A stretch of DNA of 64,000 nt from Isoetes taiwanensis (Eukaryota > Streptophyta > Lycopodiopsida > Isoetales > Isoetaceae). The translations under genes were made by a program, and so were the position numbers. The DNA lies in the NCBI GenBank assembly GCA_021234155.1, contig JAJEKV010000028.1, positions 17,350,825 through 17,414,824 on the forward strand, read 5' to 3'. The notes beneath the pieces are model-generated. The model had not been told where the DNA came from and ran no database searches. It saw only the letters and a program-made list of their open reading frames with translations. Position 1 is the stretch's first letter. Every line of letters begins with the position of its first letter. Below, piece after piece: positions 32,334-44,616 of this stretch.

Positions 32334-34003
32334 AACCATCATTCAATTAAATTGGGATTATGTCTGGTCTAAAATCGCGCCGAATAGGCTTATTATAGGC
32401 CATTTTAGCTATATAACCATGTGTTGAATTTGATGAAACTTGTAAAATATGATGGAATTTAACCTAAAAATTTTATGTTTTGGCAACATAAAAACCTAAA
32501 AAATTGCATATTTTAAACACAATTATCCGCAACCGCGAAATTTGTAGAGTAAAATAACAAGTATATTTGAATAACTAACTGCAAGAAAGTCCTTATTTTC
32601 GAAATGAAAATCGCGCCTGGCGCGCTTTTGTGGACATAAACATACTACATTTATGCAGACATCATTCCAAATATTTATACAAACAATAAAATTTATGTCC
32701 TACAAAATGGTCAAAACAGACGATTTTACAAACGTGAAGAGTCTTTATAATGCTCCCGATGCGATTTTATCCCCCCAAAATACTTAAAATGTCCTACAAA
32801 ATAGTTAAAAAAAAAAAACCGGTTTAGAGAAAAATAATAACAAAACATCCTACAAAACAGTTAAAAGAACAACTTTTTTTATGGAAAAAGTAAATACAAA
32901 ATCGCTACTTGCCTAGCGATTTAACAAGGACAATCACTCTCAAATGTCCTTAAAATGTCCAAAAATGACAAAAAATAAGGAATAGGCTAACCTCAAATCG
33001 CCCGGTGCCGTTTTCATTTTCACTTTTTTTTTTTTTTTTTTTTTTTGAATTTTTTTTTTTTTTTTTTCGTCGGCACTCACCTCATATCGCCAGCCAAAGC
33101 GCGATTTCAACTATGGGCTCTTCACAAAACCCCGCAACATCACGAAATTGAGAAAATTTTAATCCTGCAACATCACGAAATTGAGCAAATTTCCTGCTTT
33201 GATCTTGAAATTAGCAGCTGTAACACTTCAAAGTAGGTCGGTTTTGACCGGTTAGATCATGCCCAACCCCAAAGCCCCTTCAATAATTGTGATTTTGAGC
33301 ATTTTTGGGCTGATTCAACATCAATTTGTATTGCGACAAGCAAACTGTGAATCAAGTCAAAATTACAAGGGCTTCTCTCCGAGAATTGACTATTACCATC
33401 CCGCCGAAGTCTACCTAGCAATAACAGAGTAATATCTAGAAGAGATAACGAGATGAGATATTGGTAGTATACCTAGCAAAGATCCGTAAGAGATAACGAG
33501 TATTGTATTGTTGCGTGCGCCATGCTCCAAGTGCTTCATCCACCCGGTGTTCCATCCGCCTGCTCCAAAGCGCTCCACCTCTGATTCGATGTGGAAAAGC
33601 TCGATGGAAAACCCTGTGGAAAAGCTCGATGTGGAAAGCCTGTGGAAAACCTACCCGATATGGTAAAAGAGGCGTGGATCTCTTTGTTGAGAAACGAAGA
33701 AACACAAAATAAAAAACTGAAGGCGGAGCAACTAAAAGCGAGGAGGGAGTAAAAGAAAAGGGACGGGCGGGAATTTAGAGGAGGGAAAAAAATAAGGAGA
33801 GGGAGCAAAAGAATAGGAGACGAAAAAAAGGGGGGAAAACGGACGGGCGGGAATCTGAAAATTGAAAATTGAAAACGAAAACAAGAAAGGCAGATGGAGA
33901 GAAAAAACAAAAAAAATGGCGGACGGGGAATAAAAAAAAAAAAACGCGGACGGAAAAAAGTACCAAAATTAAGACATATTCTCAATTTTTTTGAATGATG
34001 GTT
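32334..34003. mobile_element. 1,670-bp TIR element, short relative of element B
   Basis: Begins AACCATCATTCAATTAAATT and ends with the inverse, AATTTTTTTGAATGATGGTT. It is flanked by the 4-bp direct repeat CTAT (32330-32333, 34004-34007). The empty site with one CTAT is at 58123-58126. It has no transposase. It contains several copies of the TCGCGCC-type palindrome (32382, 32606, 32898, 32994, 33083), T tracts at 33023-33067, short GTGGAAAAGCTCGATG repeats (33590-33650), and a 260-bp purine-rich stretch (33700-33960). By ends, target size and internal motif it is a non-autonomous member of the element B family. Confidence 0.9.
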
Positions 34004-34505
34004 CTATGTTTTTTTTATAACAACCCATTCAATTATTTTAGGGATATATGGTCTATGGTTTCAGGAATAGTTATTTTACATCCATATCAAATCCCCCTGA
34101 AAACCCCTGTTATTTTGCTACATATTCATTTTAAAGGCAGCCATCTCGTAGAGATCCTAGCCCAAAGGGCCAGGATTTGATGATAAAATAGAATTTACTG
34201 ATGAATCTTTTTCTTCTCAAGAGAAGAAACTCATAGATATCAGATATATCTAGTTTTTTCTAAAAGCTATCATTACTTAAAGAGAAACTGATCATAAGCC
34301 TTAAGGCACTTCTTTAAGCTCTCACTTTTTTAAGACACTCTTTTAAGCTCTAACATGCTACGTATTTAAATAAAAACTTTATGAGAATAATCAATATCAT
34401 CAATATCAATCAATATAATCAATATCATAATCAATATGAGAATAATCAATAAGAAATTGCAATATGAGAATAATCAAATCATAAAACTAAAACAGAAACT
34501 CATAC

Positions 34506-37500
34506 TTACTTCTGGACCACTTTAGCATCGGGTGCATAGCCTTTGACAGGAGAGAGGATCTGTATACTTGGGCTAGCTATAGATGGACAAGAGCTTTTCA
34601 CCGGACCAGCAAGCACAAGTATTGCCAATGCCACATTTGGGCCTTGCAGAATTGGAACAAATATGTATTGGCATCTTGCAATCAAAATGCCATCCAGCCC
34701 TTTCTTTATGTTAGTGTTACGTGCATCTGCCCCCAGGTTCTTGAGGGATTCACAAAAAATACGGAAGGTGTCCCACGAACCGTAAAAACTTGTGTTTCCA
34801 ATCGGATGGAAGATCACACAAAGGTACACGCACACAAATCCGAATACATATTAATACATAAGATGAGTGACTTAGGGAATGAAATAACATAAATATGTTG
34901 AAATTAGCCTACCTCCCATAGACATCTACCAGACTTCTAGCGAGAACTTCGTCAACACCACTTTGAAAGATAGAGGGTGCGGGGCTTAGGAGGATTCCTA
35001 TAAGGAGTGAATGGAACCAACCTTTTCGGTCGGTTCACTAAAACGTACAAGGAAACAACAAAGATTAGCAAAAAGAATATATCTATTGTAATCAATTGTA
35101 TATTACTCACCTTGTAAATTCATCACCGCTTGAAAGATCTTACGTGGACTCTTTGCACCTTATTTGTTATCACATCAATATTTGCTTGTAGATCCTCATC
35201 CTCTTCCTCTTCCGGTTCCGACTCAGAAGGATCAGGATCAGCTTCCTTCACGGCCTGTGATCGTGTCCTATGTACAAAAAAAATGTGGTTAATTATCATA
35301 AATCTGAGATGTTTAACAAAATTAGTTCATCTTGGACATACCTCTTTCTAGGTGGTGGTGGCACTTTTTTGCCTGGAGATTTTCTTTTCGGGGGACATTT
35401 TTTTGCTGCTGGAGATTTTGCCTGTTTTTTTCCTCTTGGAATGCCATCACCAGCATTCTTTTGCCTCCTCTTTGGAGTGGACTCAACTACCAACTCAGCT
35501 TCCTCTTCCCTGGTATCTCCTGGGATAAAATCTGGATCTGATTCCTTTGTAGCTTCTTCTGTAACAGGTCCAGAACTGGGACCTGCAGATGATGTTGAGA
35601 CAGAAGCTGAATCTTTCTTAGCTTCTCCAATTACTAATTTAGCACTTGGTGATGAAGGAGTTTCTGTTGCGGCCCAGATCATTGAAGGGTCTCACACCAA
35701 CCTTTTAGCTTTCTCAAGTGCCATCCTCTCAATTTCCTCAACTTCACTTTGCCATGTTCGAGGAGGCACTGTTGCAGATTGTTCCATTACTGGCATTGTA
35801 AATGTCATTGGTGATCTGGAGCTGGAAGGTAGAGGGTCTACAGATTCGGTCTGCTTATTATGCTCAGTAAAATCTGTAAAGAGAGTCGATGCAGATGGCT
35901 CAAGAACATTAGCCATTAAAGCTGCTTCTGGGATAGGAACAGCCTCATCTGCAAACAAACAAATGATCTAAATTTCAATAGACATAAAAGAACATGACAA
36001 CAGAACTAATGAGAAATATCTGGTACATTCTGCCAAGCATGTACATTTCATGTACATAAAATGTACCAAATGTAAGAAACTACATTTAACTATAGCCAAA
36101 TGTACATGTACATGTTCCTCAATGTACATAAAGGTACATCAGTGTACCCAGATGTACACTGATGTACCCAGATGTACCCAGGTATCCAGTTAGGGAATGT
36201 AGATCTATGCCCAAAAAAAAGCACATATATGTAAAAAATGCACATACTTATGAATCCATCTACAGATGCACTCTAAAGATAAATGCATGTACATCTATTT
36301 GCAGATGTAGACTCCATTAGAGACATGTACAACTGATACAACTGCAGTCCAAGCTCAAAAATAAAAGCATCAATAAAAAGCAAATATATGCCTATGTACC
36401 TCACCGCTACGGATGTACACTAAAAGTTATACATGTACAAGGAATAGCAATGCAATCGAAAGCCATACATGTAGAACTATGCATTACAATAACAAATATG
36501 AATTAAGTGAAATATAAGTTTAAATTAGTTGAGAGCAATGCATACCTTTCATAGCGGAGGAAACCAAGCTGAATTCAATGCCCTCATCCCGGATGCAACC
36601 TTTTATGCAATTCGTCTTTCATGGACCAGATAACACAAGCGAAAGAGGCAATAAGCATCTCGCATGGAGCTAACAGCAACAAACCCGGTTTTGCCAAAGC
36701 CTTGGCCACAACAGTACATGAACCCAATGTGATGAACTGCTCTATAGAAGTAGCTCCTCAGGGGTAGGGCCTCCGGTGCGAGAACAATAGGTCCCGCCTC
36801 TCGCCCATGAAATCAAAAATCAGGAATGCCTTTGCTGAACCAATTCAATGCAATTAAGTTTTTCCTTTGCTTGTTCAATTGAGATTTCATGCCTTTCAAT
36901 TTCTTTAGTTGCTTCCTGCAAACCAATGTCTAGCTTAGAAGAGTCTTTGCTCTTTATCATGTCTACTCATAACCAAGTCTTCCAACTTGTACTTCAACAC
37001 TCGAAGATAACTTGATTTCCAGGATCCCGGGACAATTTGTCAAATTCTGTTTTGTCTCATCTATTTTTCACGGCAGATCTGCTGCTGGATCTTGGGATAG
37101 CATATCCTTTCTACCCTCAATCCGGTGATGACCTTCAATGCATCCCTCCTTTTTTCTTCGGTGCTTCTACTTCATTCAATAGGTTAGTTTTCTCCTCCAA
37201 CCCATGCTTAAGTAATCGCTTTATTGTGTCAACATCTGATCTAGAATAACCCGGGGCTCTAATATTCTGGCGCAATCACGATGTCCCTTTTTGATAGTTG
37301 AGGATTTACCTTTGTAGGGTCCTCTCAGAACGTCCCGAAATGAGGGTTTTGGCAAGATCTTTGGCGGTCCTAGCCACGTCCATCCAATCAACAAAGCCGT
37401 CCCTTCAAGTGAAGAGCAAATGCTTTCGGCAAAATAGGTTGAAATATAATGGTTTGTAACCCTTCTTGCCATAAACCAATTCATAATATTTAAAAAATCA

Positions 37501-37786
37501 TCTTTCCATGCGTTACGGATTCTCCCTTCCTTGAATCCTCCCATTTTTTGAGCTTCACCCCATACCTGCGTTCATAACCATCTCTAGGTTGGGTATGTGG
37601 GCCTCTGCATGTTTCTCCACGGAGGTCTTTGGCTTGGATCACCTCGGAACCCAAACGTAAACTCCTTGGAGGTAAAATTCCACCTTGCGGAAGCATGGCA
37701 TCTTGCTTGGGCTGTGGTGATGAGCAAGCACTCATCGGGGGCGTTTTGGGGCCATAGCTAGATGAAGAATTCGTGATCGAATTCAA
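34506..37786 (-). pseudogene. FCP1-fusion gene, N-terminal and middle exons, copy 2
   Basis: Minus strand. The first exon region starts MSACSSPQPKQ near 37734 and is heavily frame-broken (CTG-type words altered). A GAAAG-GTATGC donor near 36545 opens an intron holding the TGTACA arrays, which ends TTTGTTTGCAG before DEAVPIPEAALM (35958). The next exon is serine-rich and then lysine-rich (TPKRRQKNAGDG, KKCPPKRKSPGKKV), a likely nuclear localisation region, with a donor at 35340. An acidic exon (SEPEEEEDEDLQANID) and the DGILIARCQYIFVPIL exon follow. Here the last of these is intact: LQGPNVALAILVLAGPVKSS through AKVVQK. Confidence 0.5.
36030..36480. repeat. TGTACA-rich intronic array
   Basis: ATGTACATTTCATGTACATA, then AGATGTACACTGATGTACCC and many single TGTACA/TGTACC words, within an intron of the FCP1-fusion gene. 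Repeated at 60140-60560 in copy 3, where one CATGTTCCTCAATGTACATA segment is missing. Confidence 0.8.
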
Positions 37787-38009
37787 GCGAAGAAAGGCGA
37801 GGCGGGATAGTGAACGAGAGGCAAACCAAGAAAGAATTTGGGAAAGAATTTCAAAATCCGATAATTGCGGGTTCAGAGTAGTGGATAGCCATTAATCATG
37901 GCAGTTACTAGCTGGTCATGATGACAGTTATTCCAAAAATGTGCATTCGGTACATATGTATATGTACAAAAAGGGCTACATTTATAGACACCCTTTCATG
38001 CTTTTACCC

Positions 38010-39975
38010 TGGCTTTAGTTTTGGAAATTCTTTTTTCCTCTTCCATCAGGTCTTGTCATTATAGCTTGAGAGCTTGTACATCATTTACAATTGTTCCCTC
38101 TTGAGTGACCTTCGCTTTTTCATTTAGTCTCATTCTTTGTTAGCGTTACGACTCTTTTTTTATGTACATTATTCTTGTGAGATTCTATATATATTGAGGT
38201 TTTGCTCTGTCTTATGTGGCATTTTCAAGTTGCACTCTCAATGTTGATAGTTTTCTTCTTGTGAGATATGCCTTGATCTTCATGCTTTTTTTAGTTGTAT
38301 CGTCTAAACTAATCTTGGACCTCGCGATCATAATCTTTCTTTTTCATTTTATGAATGGACTTCTTCTAGTTTGCAGTTTTCTTCCTTTGCATTGTTTGTA
38401 TTTTTTCGCGGTCAGCTTTGAAAGCCATTCCACTTTGGTCGGGGGCAAAAGTATGCTGGTGGGGTACAAAAGCAGGCGTTCGGACACATGCTGACAGCAC
38501 TCATATAGCACCCATATAGCAGCCTGTTTAGAGTGTTACTGGTACTAGCACATGGTAATTAGGTAATCAATAGAAATATGTAACAGATCCAATGAATGAC
38601 AAGTGGAATACTATGATAGAATAGTAGGTGCAAGGTGCTGATCTAAGTGTTGGGGTCGCATTTTTTTGTACCCCACCAGCATACTTTTGCCCTCGGGCCT
38701 TGTGTGCCAAGTACTGTAGTGGTTCATGCAAGATTGCTCAGATTAAGTGTCTTTTGAGCCTTGCTTCTGCCTTTCTAGTAATTGCTTACATTCCATCTTT
38801 TGTAGTGTTGTGTGCTTATATTATGGAGGTTTATAGGTTCATTCTCCCATCTTTAGTCTTTATGAGCCTTTATATGCTCTAGATTGCGCATAAATTGATC
38901 TTGGGCTCCATTCACTTGCCCTTTGAGGTCAATTAGTTAGCAATCTCCTGTGATTGTTTTAGAGCTCCCCTTTAGTGGATCTAATGGTCTACTTTTTTTT
39001 TTTTTTTGAAGAACGGTGTCATCAATATATTAAAAGAATGGTAATGTTACAAAGCAAGTGAGGAGGAAGGAGAACGCCCCAAAGAGGCAAAATGATACCT
39101 CGACACTCCACAACAAACTCACAAAAAACTGCAACTCTCTTCTTTGCCTAAAAATCATCGACCATCACCATCTACAACACCCAAGAAGTCCTGCCAAATG
39201 GCAAACTTCCGCTCTACTAATCCCGAGAACACCAGAAAGCTTTGAAATAGCTTGTACCTGAGTCGAGGAATTAGAGAGGTTGCAGACTGCTGAATCCCCT
39301 GAAAGATCCACAACCGCCGCCGCTTCCAAATCAACCACACCAACCAAGCCACGCACAGATGCAAGGCTTGCTTTGCCGCATAAAATGACCAAGCACCGAG
39401 GATACACATGAAGGCGGCAAGCTGGCGGGCTAGTCAATCTCACGAAATAGAGCCCCGACCCAATCGAGGCGACGCAAGTGAGGGCATAAAACCGGAACAA
39501 TGCTCCACAGTCTCCGCGATGAAGGCCACAACAAAGGGCAAAGAGGGCTCACACCCCAGCCTAAACCCCGACTCACAAGGACATTCACCCCTCGATACGG
39601 TGCACCACGCCGCCACGAAGCACCCTAACCTTCGGTGGGGAAGTGAGCTCCATGTCCGCGTCCAAACCGAAGCGCCATCGAGAACCCGGAAGCCGCGAGA
39701 CCACTTTCCCGAAGGGGCGAGTGTCATGAATAGCCAACACCCGATAACAAGACCGCACAAAACAAAGAAGACACAATATCCGGATGAACCTTCTAAACCT
39801 GCACCACCACATCATCACGAGGGACTATAGGTATGTGTAGCGGAATACTCCCGCCACTTGTTCCCGGATGGCCCGGTCACTACCCTTCGGTGGCGAGCTT
39901 GAAGAACTCCCGCGAAGCTAGCTGACCACCCCAAATTGCCAATCCTCCAAGGTGAGCCAGGCGGCTTCGCCTCCA
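38010..39975 (-). repeat. Right arm of the inverted segmental duplication
   Basis: Reverse complement of 1-2205 without the MITE at 473-722. Contains host flank, a MITE at 38442-38692, the LINE target flank, poly(T) and the LINE 3' end. The two frames 1333-1587 and 38628-38882 translate identically, showing how recent the duplication is. Confidence 0.85.
38442..38692. mobile_element. 251-bp MITE, inverted duplicate copy
   Basis: Reverse complement of the MITE at 1523-1773, flanked by TCG direct repeats (38439-38441 and 38693-38695), the complement of CGA. Ends GGGGCAAAAGTATGCTGG and CCAGCATACTTTTGCCC. Confidence 0.88.
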
Positions 39976-42900
39976 AGCGAACTTTCGTCCAGAGCATGCA
40001 CAAAGTGGCGACCAAGGGCAAGTCTTGGGGGTAGAGGAACCCACAAGAAAGGAGAAGAGTGGTGATAAACTGAGGCATAATCTAGCTGGAAGAGCACACG
40101 CACATGATCCCAAGCCCTTAACACCCGTGAGAAAAGATGCATGTGGGAAAGGCGGAGACCATACTAGCGGTGCCGGGGCAACTTCGACATGCAATGCCGG
40201 CGGCTTCCCAAATGCCACACAATGGCGAAGAAGGCTGCAACAACAGGCGTGCTCGGAGAAGATGCTCCATCCCGAGGCGCTCCAAACAAACTTAGAGACC
40301 AACACCTTACTATGCGGTGCTAAATCTAGAATGGCCAAGCCCCCATCCTCCCTCCGGAGACACTTCCACCAAGCCACTTTAACAACCGCCCCGCCCCACA
40401 AAAATTTTGAACAATCTTATCCAAAGCACGTATCTTATCCTCGGGAGCTCACATCGCGAATCTTTGTATACACATGAGTGCTACAAAGTCTTGACTTGGC
40501 AATAGTGATCCTACACGCCATGGACAACTTGCTACCCTTCCACCAATTGAGGTGTTTACGGAACCCTGCAAAAATCTCATCCCACACCCTCCCCATGGAA
40601 ACATCCCCTCCAAAGGGAATACCCAACGACTTAGTACACACATTATCTGGGAAGCACCTTTCAAGGGAATAGAGCCAAACAAGGGGGGCGGAGTCACCGG
40701 GCCCATAATGCGGACATTTACCCCAATTCGAGGAAGAATGCACGAGGCCAAGGAGAAAGTATCCAAAGAAACCCTTCACATTCCGCCAAATTCCTCTCTT
40801 ACGCCACCAAGAAGAGGAAAGTGTCATCGGCCCGGTTAATAATAATCTTGGCCGCCATCCGCATCCGAAGCCCATCCACCACCCCTCCTCCACTGCAGAC
40901 CAAAAACAAGCGAGGCCGATTGCCTCCGCCACAATCGTAAACAAAAGCGGCCAAAGGGCACCCCCGGCGCCCCTCTCGCCCTAAGGAGAAAAGGCGGAGG
41001 GTTCACCACACACACCACCGTAGCCCGTGCTGACCTATGCGACTTCATGGATGTCTCTCGTAAAGCGTGGACCACAATAGCCAACTAACATCATGGCGGA
41101 ACAAGAACTCCCCAACGGACACTATCGTAAGCTTTGGCAAAGTCAAGCTTAAGATAGGCAATGCCTTGACTGTTTTCTGGCCCAATAAAGGCCCTCATAA
41201 AAGGCGTGGCAACATTAGTCAAAATGTTCCTCCCGGGGAACAAACCAGTACACCTTACTAATGGAAGAAGTCAACACCGGCTTCAACTTCTCTGCTAGGG
41301 CTTTTCGCCCAATAATCTTATACCTGAGAGGACAACAAGGATATAGACCTCCAATCATTAATAGTAGAAGGCTGCTTAACCTTAGGAATCAAGGAAATGT
41401 ATGCGGTATTCAAGATTCTATCCATTTGAGAAGGCTACGGCAACTCAAGATACACCTGGTACCACGGACTCACCACCCATTCCCAATAAGTCTAAAAAGA
41501 ACTCCCGGGGGATGCCATCCAGCCCGGGACATTTATCCTTGGCCATGCACATACATGCTTCCGCTAAATCCTCTCACGGAGAGCTCCTGCTCCAAGCTCT
41601 CACGCAGAGATGAGGCGAGAATAGATGGCTTAACAGCCCCCAAAACAAGCTCACCCATCTCCCCCGCTCATAGGGAAGAGTCTTGCCTGCCAAAAAACCC
41701 CGAGAAATGAGCATGCACATACCTCTGCAAATCAGCTCCTCCAAAGTCCGGCCATCGAGGCAAAGCAAGGGGCGCCATAGATCTTTGCATATCACATTGT
41801 CTAGCCGCTGCTCACGAAGAACAAACGAACTTGTGTCCCCTCCTTCAACCAAGTAAGGGCCGCCTTCACCGCAGCGCCTCACGCACTTTAACCTGCTCGA
41901 GCAACAATACCTTTGCAACAACGCATTCTCCCCTAATGCCATCGAAGGCTGCGCGAATCTTCTCAACTCCCGATAGAGACTATGCAACTCTTGCAGCTCC
42001 TGCCGCACCACGGCCCCTACCAAGACCTTGGCAAAATGCTTCACCACGGCCAACGCGGTCACCATACCGGACATACCCTTGAGAGATGAAAATGTATCAA
42101 GCCACAACTCACGGCGGGCGAGAAATCCGCATCGGCCCGGGCCGGGTGTTCAAAGCGGAACACCGTTCGAGAGGGCGAGAGGCAACCGCACCATTTGGAC
42201 AAAACACGGGGTAATGATCAGAAATGGAGGTAGAGCCGAATGTTACTCCGGTGCAAAGAGGGCACACCATCCGGTCGCATGGGAAAGCATAGCACCGGTC
42301 ATGCCTAGCATACGCCCGGCCCGCACCAATCTACGCCTATTACAATAGGTGAAAGACAAGTCTCGGGGACCTCAACCAAGGCCAAATCACGCAACAACAA
42401 AGCGAGACCACTGTTCCCTCTCAAACCCATGCACAACACGGGTTCCCGAACCAGTGATCTTCTACTCGCTCTACCATATTGAAGTCCCCTAACGACAACA
42501 AACAACACGCAACCCACCAAGGGCTTGCAACTTATTCCGGTTGTGGCCCATAAAGCACCGTGAGAAGGCTGATTAGGGGCATAAACATTAACAATCCCCA
42601 CTCTTGCCCTCCCTCCAACCACTTAATTATTGCCCACCGACCAAACATATGCAGCTGCGAGTATGTGACACGCATCCATCCTCCAAGCAATAAGAGTACC
42701 CCCCACTAGTCCGCCCGGAAGAAGAAGCAATAGAGCCAAACTGCCTATCAACCATATTCATGAGCACGGACATATCATCCACAGTGACACTAATGTTCTG
42801 AATGCAAACAATATCGGGGCCAAGCTGCCGAAGTGCCAAAGAAGCACGTGCCCTCTTACTACTAGAGGAGCCGCACCCCCACACATTCCAACCGAGGATC

Positions 42901-44368
42901 GACCTATTCATGCGGAGGAGAAGTGTCTAGCCCACATGCCTACCCACCCGGCCATCAGCCCACTCTGAGTCATCATCGAGGCGGAGGATTAATCCGCGGC
43001 AATGTGACCCACGGCCCTCTATGTGACATTCCACTTCCAACACGTGTTAGAAGTCCCCCAGGCACCTCCATAGAGTCATGGGCCACACTAGTCTCTACCT
43101 CCAACCAGGCTGCTCCAGCCACCTCATACTCAGCACATACAGCTACGGGGACATCCCGGCAAGATCATCGGCCCCTCCCACGGCCCTGTCCTCGGACCTA
43201 GCGAGAACTAAATCATCGAGCCCTCCCACGAGCCACCCGTCCTCTAGCCCCGCCATCCAATGGGCGGCCCCACAAGCTTTGCCGGCCTGGATCCCACCCA
43301 CCTCTCCCAACCACACCACCTCGTCCAACTCCACTCCTTTACACCACGGGTCCTCTCACTGTTGCCTCGGGGCGGAGGAATCCCGGGCCCTGCATAAGCA
43401 TCCATAACCCCTACCACATCACAATCACCAGCCGGGACCAGCGGGATCATCAGCGGTGGGATGGTAGCACAATAGATGGAAACATCCGCCCGAACCTTCA
43501 AAGCGGAAAAGAAAGTGTCGGGGGACCACTACGCCTTTGGAAGAGAAGTGGGCCGCGGTACAAAGCGGCGAGCAACCGCGAGATCTTGGGGACACTGCAC
43601 AATAGAATGAGCCAAATATACACCCGGGCCATTAGCCATAGAAATCAGAAATCGGGCACCATCGGTCGGGGAGGAAGATCCACGAATGCGGAACCAACAC
43701 GGATTTTAACGGCTGTCAAAGAACTGGTGGACATTGCGGAGTATAATCTTGATACAACACATATGATTCACCCAAAGTATCCACCCCCGACTAACCAATT
43801 GCGCCTACGGAAGACTTCGACCTCAAACATTATTATGAAGAAATTATTTGGTAGGAATTTGAGGAGATACACGGGCAAACCAATCCGCCTCGGATGTCCA
43901 GGCAAACCCAAGAGCTAAACCTCCTCGTGTCCAATATGTAACCCGTGAAGTAGCCCAATACCGCCAAATGAAACTAGCGGACCATGCAGGTATGATCAAT
44001 ATCTATCCATGGAGTCTCTCGGAAGAGTTGCTGCCCGAGTCAGCAGTGATGATCCTCCACAAATTTCAAAGCCTCTTGAACACGTGCAGTCCTACACTCC
44101 GGAGCCTTGCGCTTAATCCAATCTGAAAACCCCGGCCGAGTGATGCGAGCAACAGTGTCATTGCTCCACCAGGCCAGGTGCACAGGAGTTGGGGCTGCCA
44201 CCCTGACATCCTAAGAGGTATCCAGGGGCACCCCAGGAGGCACATCAGCTACATGCACCCTAGAAGAGGGCGCATCACCATCAAGTGATCCCTTCCCAAG
44301 CACAGGAGAAGAGGGCATCACAGATCCAGTTTCCAAAGAGGGCATGCTTGATGGAATCAAGACCGGAG
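38993..44368 (-). mobile_element. LINE copy B, main part (split by element B)
   Basis: The 3' poly(A) appears as T at 38993-39007, next to the target duplication TCTAATGGTCTAC (38980-38992). The other target copy, TCTAATAGTCTAC, is at 57293-57305. Without the element B insertion this LINE is about 5.86 kb and full length. zf-RVT, RT, endonuclease (starting at 42911) and ORF1 all align to copy A, but the frames are broken dozens of times, mostly at CAG/CTG words. I regard most of these breaks as sequence error. Sections 43030-43140 and 44080-44368 match copy A almost perfectly. Confidence 0.88.
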
Positions 44369-44616
44369 AACCATCATTCAATTAAATTGGGATTATGTCT
44401 TAATTTTGGGATAAATTTTATATTGCACTTTTTTAGTAACTTTGTTAAATTCACTGTTTTAGTAACTTTGTTGCCCTTAGACTAGAATAGACGTTAACAT
44501 ATAATCACACACGGGAATATAAACTCACACCTTAACTTCAAATTACAAAATCATATATCATGGAACTCAAGTAGTACACAACTTTTATTAACTGTAGAAA
44601 AGATACATAGTAATTG

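Larger units (their letters stand above)
34449..38009. mobile_element. Element A, partial copy 2 (right end present)
   Basis: Matches 24557-26153 of copy 1 and 58567-61866 of copy 3. It ends in ACACCCTTTCATGCTTTTACCC, the inverse of the copy 1 left end. It starts abruptly at 34449 after a CAATATAAT-type microsatellite, without a TIR. It carries the N-terminal and middle exons of the FCP1-fusion gene but not the phosphatase exon or the transposase. It abuts the right arm of the inverted duplication at 38010. Confidence 0.8.

Noticed and set aside
18808-38009. A single 19-kb element A insertion
   Set aside because: The ends match each other, but the flanks do not pair, and the interior holds a repeated element A part and a LINE, so it is a composite of rearranged pieces.
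39001-44080. LINE copy B as an anciently decayed pseudogene
   Set aside because: The changes fall mainly on CAG/CTG words and stop abruptly in patches, which mutation over time would not do. Sequence error is the better explanation.
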